From assembly GCA_039707655.1 (NCBI GenBank), contig CM077673.1:7264001-7328000 (forward strand): a stretch of 64,000 nt of DNA. Direction: 5' to 3'. The position numbers and the translations under genes were made by a program. Shown here in pieces: positions 1-8,000 of this stretch; position 1 is the stretch's first letter; the number at the start of each line of letters is the position of its first letter. The DNA comes from Elymus sibiricus. Lineage: Eukaryota > Streptophyta > Magnoliopsida > Poales > Poaceae. The notes under the pieces were generated by a model. The model was not told where the DNA came from. It did not search any database and saw only the letters and a list, made by a program, of their open reading frames with translations.

Positions 1-118
1 CGAGGTCCCCGTAAGCGGACCCTGGGGTTCCCCGAACATTTGGATCGCCCCGAGACCGAAAATCAATGAGTAATAGCATACAAAACTGGCCGAAACGGAA
101 AAAATCTGCGAGTTTTGG
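1..118. repeat. Monomer A (type 1, 118 bp), prototype copy
   Basis: First monomer of every HOR block and the phase marker used here. It is recognised by 'gtaagcggaccctggggtt', 'gccccgagaccgaaaatc' and 'ggccgaaacggaaaaaat'. It belongs to family 1 with C, E and H, sharing the 'tttggatcgcccc' centre. Variants mark sub-lineages: 'ccccatgaccg' (from 24 kb on), 'gatcaccccgag' (25.5 kb and 49-60 kb), 'gtaagtggaccc' (44-59 kb) and 'ggtacccgtaag' (42-48 kb). Confidence 0.95.
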
Positions 119-125
119 CGAGGTC
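102..125. other. Most conserved segment, across the monomer junction
   Basis: 'aaatctgc', G or T, 'agtttt', G or T, 'g', then 'cgaggtcc' (or 'ccaggtcc', 'caaggtcc') is kept in nearly all monomers of both families, whereas the following 40 bases differ between families. It may be a protein-binding segment or simply the preferred exchange region. No known binding motif was recognised in it. Confidence 0.6.
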
Positions 126-237
126 CACGTAACCGCACCCCGGGCTTCCCCGAACGTTCGGACGACCACGACTACCAAAAACCAGTGAATAATAGCATAG
201 AAAACTGGTAGGAATGGACCAAATCTGCGAGTTTTGG
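119..237. repeat. Monomer B (type 2, 119 bp), prototype copy
   Basis: Second monomer of the blocks, recognised by 'ggtccacgtaaccgc' (A instead of C in the fifth base of 'gtccc'), 'gactaccaaaaaccagtg' and 'ggtaggaatggacc'. Family 2, with the palindromic centre 'ccgaacgttcgg'. It is present in every block except 23989-25051, where an I-type copy sits in its place. 'aatgttccaaat' marks a B sub-lineage in 31.8-47 kb. Confidence 0.95.
150..161. other. 12-bp perfect palindrome in type-2 monomers
   Basis: 'ccgaacgttcgg' equals its own reverse complement. It is present in B, D and I throughout, partly lost in F ('gaacattcag') and absent from G. It recurs on average every two monomers. A dimeric DNA-binding protein could use it, but that is only a possibility. 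Confidence 0.7.
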
Positions 238-354
238 CCAGGTCCCCGTATGCGGACCCCGGGGTTCCCCGGACGTTTGGATCGCCCCGGGACCAAAATT
301 AGTGAGTAATAGCATAAAAAACTAGCCGGGACACACAAAATCTGCTAGTTTTGG
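238..354. repeat. Monomer C (type 1, 117 bp), prototype copy
   Basis: Starts 'ccaggtccccgtatgcgg', then 'accccggggttccccgg', and ends 'aaaaaactagccggg' and 'ctgctagttttgg'. It is the most variable monomer in the array. One form has 'tgtgagttttgcccagg' just before it with 'ttccctggacg' inside; another has an A-run replacing 'gcataaaaaac'. It is a close relative of H, and C/H exchange creates the 4-mer blocks. Confidence 0.94.
318..352. other. 9-bp inverted repeat in monomer C
   Basis: 'aaaactagc' at 318-326 and 'gctagtttt' at 344-352 are perfect reverse complements with a 17-bp spacer. It is specific to C: H keeps the right arm but has 'aaaactggc' on the left, and the other types have neither intact. 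Confidence 0.65.
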
Positions 355-473
355 CGAGGTCCCCGTAACCGCACCCCGGGCTTCCCCGAACGTTCGGACG
401 ACCACGACTACCGAAAAACAGTGAATGATAGCATAGAAATCTGGTCAGAATGGACAAAATCTGCTAGTTTTGG
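355..473. repeat. Monomer D (type 2, 119 bp), prototype copy
   Basis: Nearly the same as I, but with 'cggacgaccacgactaccg' where I has 'cggatgaccacaactaccg'. Both differences are CpG-to-TpG or CpA changes. It is followed by E, so its 3' neighbour reads 'ggcaaggtcccata'. It occurs in 9-, 8- and 11-mers and is absent from 4-mers. Confidence 0.93.
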
Positions 474-590
474 CAAGGTCCCATAAGCGAACCCCGGAGA
501 TCCCCGAACATTTGGATCGCCCCGGGACCCATAATGAGTGAGAAATAGCATAGAAAACTGGTAAGAAGGGACCAAATCTGCGAGTTTTTG
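474..590. repeat. Monomer E (type 1, 117 bp), prototype copy
   Basis: The most distinctive type-1 monomer: 'caaggtcccataagcgaacc', 'ccggagatccccg' and 'ggtaagaagggacc'. It ends in five Ts ('gagtttttg'). Sub-lineage marks are 'ccataatgagtgagaaatag' (1-3.6 kb, 15-17 kb), 'gcccctggaccc' (22.4-36 kb), 'tttttgtgagg' at its end (5.5-14 kb) and 'ccccgaagatcc' (54 and 56 kb). Confidence 0.94.
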
Positions 591-709
591 CGAGGTCCCC
601 GTAACCGGACCCCGGGCTTCCCCGAACATTCAGATGACTACGACAACCAAAAAAGAGTGAATAATTGCATAGAAAACTGGTAAGAATGGACCAAATCTGC
701 GAGTTTTTG
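591..709. repeat. Monomer F (type 2, 119 bp), prototype copy
   Basis: Recognised by 'gaacattcagatgactacg', 'ccaaaaaagagtgaataatt' and 'ttgcatagaaaac'. It is followed by another type-2 monomer (G), the only place where the 1-2 alternation breaks. In 5.5-23 kb several copies read 'gaacgttcagatg', and in 58-60 kb 'cattcaaatgac'. It is missing from the five 944-bp 8-mers. Confidence 0.94.
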
Positions 710-826
710 CGAGGTCCCCGTAACCGGATCCCGGGCATCCCCAAATCTTGGGACGACCACGACAACCAAAAATAGTGAAAAATAGCACAGAAAACTGGTA
801 AAATGGACCAAATCTGCGAGTTTTGG
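710..826. repeat. Monomer G (type 2, 117 bp), prototype copy
   Basis: Recognised by 'accggatcccgggcatcccc', 'aaatcttgggacgacc' and 'ggtaaaatggacc'. The first 19 bases match F and the middle is unique. It lacks the 'gaacgttc' palindrome of the other type-2 monomers. This copy has 'gtgaaaaatagcacag'; most others have 'gtgaataatagcacag' or 'gtgaataatagcatag'. Confidence 0.93.
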
Positions 827-944
827 CCAAGTCCCCGTATGCGGACCCCCGTGTTCCCGGGACGTTTGGATCGCCCCGGGACCCAAAATTAGTGAGTACT
901 AGCATAGAAAACTGGCCGGGACACACAAAATCTGCTAGTTTTGG
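827..944. repeat. Monomer H (type 1, 118 bp), prototype copy
   Basis: A relative of C with 'gcggacccccgtgttcccgg', 'gggacccaaaattag' and 'catagaaaactggccggg'. This first copy has private variants ('ccaagtcc', 'gtgagtactagc') not seen in later copies. 'tccctgtatgcgg' marks H in 18.8, 21.7, 26.6, 28.4 and 34.3 kb; 'aaaacttgccggg' marks it in 44-56.5 kb. Confidence 0.93.
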
Positions 945-1063
945 CGAGGTCCCCGTAACCGCACCCCGGGCTTCCCCGAACGTTCGGATGACCACAACTG
1001 CCGAAAAACAGTGAATGATAGCATAGAAATCTGGTCAGAATGGACAAAATCTGCGAGTTTTGG
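945..1063. repeat. Monomer I (type 2, 119 bp), prototype copy
   Basis: The last monomer of every block, so the I-to-A junction is universal. Distinguished from D by 'ggatgaccacaact'. This copy has 'caactgccg', shared with the blocks at 1537, 2600 and 15953; elsewhere it is 'caactaccg'. 'gaccagaactaccg' marks the copies that follow the 'tccctgtatg' form of H. 'aaaactgtgaat' follows the 'cttgccggg' form of H. Confidence 0.93.
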
Positions 1064-1536
1064 CGAGGTCCCCGTAAGCGGACCCTGGGGTTCCCCGAAC
1101 ATTTGGATCGCCCCGAGACCGAAAATCAATGAGTAATAGCATACAAAACTGGCCGAAACGGAAAAAATCTGCGAGTTTTGGCGAGGTCCACGTAACCGCA
1201 CCCCGGGCTTCCCCGAACGTTCGGACGACCACGACTACCAAAAACCAGTGAATAATAGCATAGAAAACTGGTAGGAATGGACCAAATCTGCGAGTTTTGG
1301 CCAGGTCCCCGTATGCGGACCCCGGGGTTCCCCGGACGTTTGGATCGCCCCGGGACCAAAATTAGTGAGTAATAGCATAAAAAACTAGCCGGGACACACA
1401 AAATCTGCTAGTTTTGGCGAGGTCCCCGTAACCGCACCCCGGGCTTCCCCGAACGTTCGGATGACCACAACTACCGAAAAACAGTGAATGATAGCATAGA
1501 AATCTGGTCAGAATGGACAAAATCTGCGAGTTTTGG
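1064..1536. repeat. HOR 4-mer ABCI, reference block
   Basis: A 473-bp block made of A, B, C and an I-type monomer. Relative to the 9-mer it lacks exactly five monomers (590 bp). C is intact to its 3' end and the next monomer already reads 'ggatgaccacaact', so the join lies between the C 3' end and the first 49 bases of D/I, where C-D and H-I sequences are almost the same. Confidence 0.95.
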
Positions 1537-3662
1537 CGAGGTCCCCGTAAGCGGACCCTGGGGTTCCCCGAACATTTGGATCGCCCCGAGACCGAAAATC
1601 AATGAGTAATAGCATACAAAACTGGCCGAAACGGAAAAAATCTGCGAGTTTTGGCGAGGTCCACGTAACCGCACCCCGGGCTTCCCCGAACGTTCGGACG
1701 ACCACGACTACCAAAAACCAGTGAATAATAGCATAGAAAACTGGTAGGAATGGACCAAATCTGCGAGTTTTGGCCAGGTCCCCGTATGCGGACCCCGGGG
1801 TTCCCCGGACGTTTGGATCGCCCCGGGACCAAAATTAGTGAGTAATAGCATAAAAAACTAGCCGGGACACACAAAATCTGCTAGTTTTGGCGAGGTCCCC
1901 GTAACCGCACCCCGGGCTTCCCCGAACGTTCGGACGACCACGACTACCGAAAAACAGTGAATGATAGCATAGAAATCTGGTCAGAATGGACAAAATCTGC
2001 TAGTTTTGGCAAGGTCCCATAAGCGAACCCCGGAGATCCCCGAACATTTGGATCGCCCCGGGACCCATAATGAGTGAGAAATAGCATAGAATACTGGTAA
2101 GAAGGGACCAAATCTGCGAGTTTTTGCGAGGTCCCCGTAACCGGACCCCGGGCTTCCCCGAACATTCAGATGACTACGACAACCAAAAAAGAGTGAATAA
2201 TTGCATAGAAAACTGGTAAGAATGGACCAAATCTGCGAGTTTTTGCGAGGTCCCCGTAACCGGATCCCGGGCATCCCCAAATCTTGGGACGACCACGACA
2301 ACCAAAAATAGTGAATAATAGCACAGAAAACTGGTAAAATGGACCAAATCTGCGAGTTTTGGCCAGGTCCCCGTATGCGGACCCCCGTGTTCCCGGGACG
2401 TTTGGATCGCCCCGGGACCCAAAATTAGTGAGTAATAGCATAGAAAACTGGCCGGGACACACAAAATCTGCTAGTTTTGGCGAGGTCCCCGTAACCGCAC
2501 CCCGGGCTTCCCCGAACGTTCGGATGACCACAACTGCCGAAAAACAGTGAATGATAGCATAGAAATCTGGTCAGAATGGACAAAATCTGCGAGTTTTGGC
2601 GAGGTCCCCGTAAGCGGACCCTGGGGTTCCCCGAACATTTGGATCGCCCCGAGACCGAAAATCAATGAGTAATAGCATACAAAACTGGCCGAAACGGAAA
2701 AAATCTGCGAGTTTTGGCGAGGTCCACGTAACCGCACCCCGGGCTTCCCCGAACGTTCGGACGACCACGACTACCAAAAACCAGTGAATAATAGCATAGA
2801 AAACTGGTAGGAATGGACCAAATCTGCGAGTTTTGGCCAGGTCCCCGTATGCGGACCCCGGGGTTCCCCGGACGTTTGGATCGCCCCGGGACCAAAATTA
2901 GTGAGTAATAGCATAAAAAACTAGCCGGGACACACAAAATCTGCTAGTTTTGGCGAGGTCCCCGTAACCGCACCCCGGGCTTCCCCGAACGTTCGGACGA
3001 CCACGACTACCGAAAAACAGTGAATGATAGCATAGAAATCTGGTCAGAATGGACAAAATCTGCTAGTTTTGGCAAGGTCCCATAAGCGAACCCCGGAGAT
3101 CCCCGAACATTTGGATCGCCCCGGGACCCATAATGAGTGAGAAATAGCATAGAATACTGGTAAGAAGGGACCAAATCTGCGAGTTTTTGCGAGGTCCCCG
3201 TAACCGGACCCCGGGCTTCCCCGAACATTCAGATGACTACGACAACCAAAAAAGAGTGAATAATTGCATAGAAAACTGGTAAGAATGGACCAAATCTGCG
3301 AGTTTTTGCGAGGTCCCCGTAACCGGATCCCGGGCATCCCCAAATCTTGGGACGACCACGACAACCAAAAATAGTGAATAATAGCACAGAAAACTGGTAA
3401 AATGGACCAAATCTGCGAGTTTTGGCCAGGTCCCCGTATGCGGACCCCCGTGTTCCCGGGACGTTTGGATCGCCCCGGGACCCAAAATTAGTGAGTAATA
3501 GCATAGAAAACTGGCCGGGACACACAAAATCTGCTAGTTTTGGCGAGGTCCCCGTAACCGCACCCCGGGCTTCCCCGAACGTTCGGATGACCACAACTGC
3601 CGAAAAACAGTGAATGATAGCATAGAAATCTGGTCAGAATGGACAAAATCTGCGAGTTTTGG
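1537..3662. repeat. Two tandem 9-mers (1537, 2600)
   Basis: Both carry 'atagaatactgg' in E and 'caactgccg' in I, and look nearly identical to each other over 1063 bp. They are also very close to the block at 15953, 13 kb away, so this lineage has been copied or displaced across the array. Confidence 0.94.
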
Positions 3663-5081
3663 CGAGGTCCCCGTAAGCGGACCCTGGGGTTCCCCGAACA
3701 TTTGGATCGCCCCGAGACCGAAAATCAATGAGTAATAGCATACAAAACTGGCCGAAACGGAAAAAATCTGCGAGTTTTGGCGAGGTCCACGTAACCGCAC
3801 CCCGGGCTTCCCCGAACGTTCGGACGACCACGACTACCAAAAACCAGTGAATAATAGCATAGAAAACTGGTAGGAATGGACCAAATCTGCGAGTTTTGGC
3901 CAGGTCCCCGTATGCGGACCCCGGGGTTCCCCGGACGTTTGGATCGCCCCGGGACCAAAATTAGTGAGTAATAGCATAAAAAACTAGCCGGGACACACAA
4001 AATCTGCTAGTTTTGGCGAGGTCCCCGTAACCGCACCCCGGGCTTCCCCGAACGTTCGGATGACCACAACTACCGAAAAACAGTGAATGATAGCATAGAA
4101 ATCTGGTCAGAATGGACAAAATCTGCGAGTTTTGGCGAGGTCCCCGTAAGCGGACCCTGGGGTTCCCCGAACATTTGGATCGCCCCGAGACCGAAAATCA
4201 ATGAGTAATAGCATACAAAACTGGCCGAAACGGAAAAAATCTGCGAGTTTTGGCGAGGTCCACGTAACCGCACCCCGGGCTTCCCCGAACGTTCGGACGA
4301 CCACGACTACCAAAAACCAGTGAATAATAGCATAGAAAACTGGTAGGAATGGACCAAATCTGTGAGTTTTGCCCAGGTCCCCGTATGCGGACCCCGGGGT
4401 TCCCTGGACGTTTGGATCGCCCCGGGACCAAAATTAGTGAGTAATAGCATAGAAAACTGGCCGGGACACACAAAATCTGCTAGTTTTGGCGAGGTCCCCG
4501 TAACCGCACCCCGGGCTTCCCCGAACGTTCGGATGACCACAACTACCGAAAAACAGTGAATGATAGCATAGAAATCTGGTCAGAATGGACAAAATCTGCG
4601 AGTTTTGGCGAGGTCCCCGTAAGCGGACCCTGGGGTTCCCCGAACATTTGGATCGCCCCGAGACCGAAAATCAATGAGTAATAGCATACAAAACTGGCCG
4701 AAACGGAAAAAATCTGCGAGTTTTGGCGAGGTCCACGTAACCGCACCCCGGGCTTCCCCGAACGTTCGGACGACCACGACTACCAAAAACCAGTGAATAA
4801 TAGCATAGAAAACTGGTAGGAATGGACCAAATCTGCGAGTTTTGGCCAGGTCCCCGTATGCGGACCCCGGGGTTCCCCGGACGTTTGGATCGCCCCGGGA
4901 CCAAAATTAGTGAGTAATAGCATAAAAAACTAGCCGGGACACACAAAATCTGCTAGTTTTGGCGAGGTCCCCGTAACCGCACCCCGGGCTTCCCCGAACG
5001 TTCGGATGACCACAACTACCGAAAAACAGTGAATGATAGCATAGAAATCTGGTCAGAATGGACAAAATCTGCGAGTTTTGG
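3663..5081. repeat. Three tandem 4-mers (3663, 4136, 4609)
   Basis: Each is 473 bp. The blocks at 3663 and 4609 have an ordinary C. The block at 4136 has a C/H hybrid at 4373-4489, preceded by 'tgtgagttttgcccagg', containing 'ttccctggacg' and ending like H ('catagaaaactggcc'). Confidence 0.94.
4373..4489. repeat. C/H hybrid monomer in a 4-mer
   Basis: The 5' part is C ('accccggggttcc', 'gggaccaaaattag' with two Cs) and the 3' part is H ('catagaaaactggccggg'). The switch lies in 'aaaattagtgagtaatag', which C and H share. The same hybrid is at 5319, 6855, 8391 and 9928. It is direct evidence that some 4-mers arose by exchange within C and H. Confidence 0.88.
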
Positions 5082-8000
5082 CGAGGTCCCCGTAAGCGGA
5101 CCCTGGGGTTCCCCGAACATTTGGATCGCCCCGAGACCGAAAATCAATGAGTAATAGCATACAAAACTGGCCGAAACGGAAAAAATCTGCGAGTTTTGGC
5201 GAGGTCCACGTAACCGCACCCCGGGCTTCCCCGAACGTTCGGACGACCACGACTACCAAAAACCAGTGAATAATAGCATAGAAAACTGGTAGGAATGGAC
5301 CAAATCTGTGAGTTTTGCCCAGGTCCCCGTATGCGGACCCCGGGGTTCCCTGGACGTTTGGATCGCCCCGGGACCAAAATTAGTGAGTAATAGCATAGAA
5401 AACTGGCCGGGACACACAAAATCTGCTAGTTTTGGCGAGGTCCCCGTAACCGCACCCCGGGCTTCCCCGAACGTTCGGATGACCACAACTACCGAAAAAC
5501 AGTGAATGATAGCATAGAAATCTGGTCAGAATGGACAAAATCTGCGAGTTTTGGCGAGGTCCCCGTAAGCGGACCCTGGGGTTCCCCGAACATTTGGATC
5601 GCCCCGAGACCGAAAATCAATGAGTAATAGCATACAAAACTGGCCGAAACGGAAAAAATCTGCGAGTTTTGGCGAGGTCCACGTAACCGCACCCCGGGCT
5701 TCCCCGAACGTTCGGACGACCACGACTACCAAAAACCAGTGAATAATAGCATAGAAAACTGGTAGGAATGGACCAAATCTGCGAGTTTTGGCCAGGTCCC
5801 CGTATGCGGACCCCGGGGTTCCCCGGACGTTTGGATCGCCCCGGGACCAAAATTAGTGAGTAATAGCATAAAAAACTAGCCGGGACACACAAAATCTGCT
5901 AGTTTTGGCGAGGTCCCCGTAACCGCACCCCGGGCTTCCCCGAACGTTCGGACGACCACGACTACCGAAAAACAGTGAATGATAGCATAGAAATCTGGTC
6001 AGAATGGACAAAATCTGCGAGTTTTGGCAAGGTCCCATAAGCGAACCCCGGAGATCCCCGAACATTTGGATCGCCCCGGGACCCAAAATGAGTGAGTAAT
6101 AGCATAGAAAACTGGTAAGAAGGGACCAAATCTGCGAGTTTTTGTGAGGTCCCCGTAACCGGACCCCGGGCTTCCCCGAACGTTCAGATGACTACGACAA
6201 CCAAAAAAGAGTGAATAATTGCATAGAAAACTGGTAAGAATGGACCAAATCTGCGAGTTTTTGCGAGGTCCCCGTAACCGGATCCCGGGCATCCCCAAAT
6301 CTTGGGACGACCACGACAACCAAAAATAGTGAATAATAGCATAGAAAACTGGTAAAATGGACCAAATCTGCGAGTTTTGGCCAGGTCCCCGTATGCGGAC
6401 CCCCGTGTTCCCGGGACGTTTGGATCGCCCCGGGACCCAAAATTAGTGAGTAATAGCATAGAAAACTGGCCGGGACACACAAAATCTGCTAGTTTTGGCG
6501 AGGTCCCCGTAACCGCACCCCGGGCTTCCCCGAACGTTCGGATGACCACAACTACCGAAAAACAGTGAATGATAGCATAGAAATCTGGTCAGAATGGACA
6601 AAATCTGCGAGTTTTGGCGAGGTCCCCGTAAGCGGACCCTGGGGTTCCCCGAACATTTGGATCGCCCCGAGACCGAAAATCAATGAGTAATAGCATACAA
6701 AACTGGCCGAAACGGAAAAAATCTGCGAGTTTTGGCGAGGTCCACGTAACCGCACCCCGGGCTTCCCCGAACGTTCGGACGACCACGACTACCAAAAACC
6801 AGTGAATAATAGCATAGAAAACTGGTAGGAATGGACCAAATCTGTGAGTTTTGCCCAGGTCCCCGTATGCGGACCCCGGGGTTCCCTGGACGTTTGGATC
6901 GCCCCGGGACCAAAATTAGTGAGTAATAGCATAGAAAACTGGCCGGGACACACAAAATCTGCTAGTTTTGGCGAGGTCCCCGTAACCGCACCCCGGGCTT
7001 CCCCGAACGTTCGGATGACCACAACTACCGAAAAACAGTGAATGATAGCATAGAAATCTGGTCAGAATGGACAAAATCTGCGAGTTTTGGCGAGGTCCCC
7101 GTAAGCGGACCCTGGGGTTCCCCGAACATTTGGATCGCCCCGAGACCGAAAATCAATGAGTAATAGCATACAAAACTGGCCGAAACGGAAAAAATCTGCG
7201 AGTTTTGGCGAGGTCCACGTAACCGCACCCCGGGCTTCCCCGAACGTTCGGACGACCACGACTACCAAAAACCAGTGAATAATAGCATAGAAAACTGGTA
7301 GGAATGGACCAAATCTGCGAGTTTTGGCCAGGTCCCCGTATGCGGACCCCGGGGTTCCCCGGACGTTTGGATCGCCCCGGGACCAAAATTAGTGAGTAAT
7401 AGCATAAAAAACTAGCCGGGACACACAAAATCTGCTAGTTTTGGCGAGGTCCCCGTAACCGCACCCCGGGCTTCCCCGAACGTTCGGACGACCACGACTA
7501 CCGAAAAACAGTGAATGATAGCATAGAAATCTGGTCAGAATGGACAAAATCTGCGAGTTTTGGCAAGGTCCCATAAGCGAACCCCGGAGATCCCCGAACA
7601 TTTGGATCGCCCCGGGACCCAAAATGAGTGAGTAATAGCATAGAAAACTGGTAAGAAGGGACCAAATCTGCGAGTTTTTGTGAGGTCCCCGTAACCGGAC
7701 CCCGGGCTTCCCCGAACGTTCAGATGACTACGACAACCAAAAAAGAGTGAATAATTGCATAGAAAACTGGTAAGAATGGACCAAATCTGCGAGTTTTTGC
7801 GAGGTCCCCGTAACCGGATCCCGGGCATCCCCAAATCTTGGGACGACCACGACAACCAAAAATAGTGAATAATAGCATAGAAAACTGGTAAAATGGACCA
7901 AATCTGCGAGTTTTGGCCAGGTCCCCGTATGCGGACCCCCGTGTTCCCGGGACGTTTGGATCGCCCCGGGACCCAAAATTAGTGAGTAATAGCATAGAAA

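Larger units (their letters stand above)
1..1063. repeat. HOR 9-mer ABCDEFGHI, reference block
   Basis: One full 1063-bp block, lengths 118+119+117+119+117+119+117+118+119. The family order is 1-2-1-2-1-2-2-1-2. It belongs to a lineage with 'tgctagttttggcaagg' at the D/E junction and 'ccataatgagtgagaaatag' in E, shared with the blocks at 1537, 2600 and 15953. Confidence 0.96.

Noticed and set aside
138..154. True CENP-B box
   Set aside because: The core spacing is one base too long (three bases between the A and CGGG), so it is not annotated as a CENP-B box; it is kept only as a low-interest observation.
318..352. Transcription terminator or hairpin RNA
   Set aside because: The 9-bp inverted repeat in C has a 17-bp spacer and no gene beside it; it recurs with the monomer.
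1035..1241. Recurring small frames starting with a run of valines, on the minus strand across the A-B region
   Set aside because: The valine run is just the reverse complement of the 'gacgaccacgactacc' stretch in type-2 monomers. It repeats at every block as a consequence of the satellite, with no promoter or coding signal.
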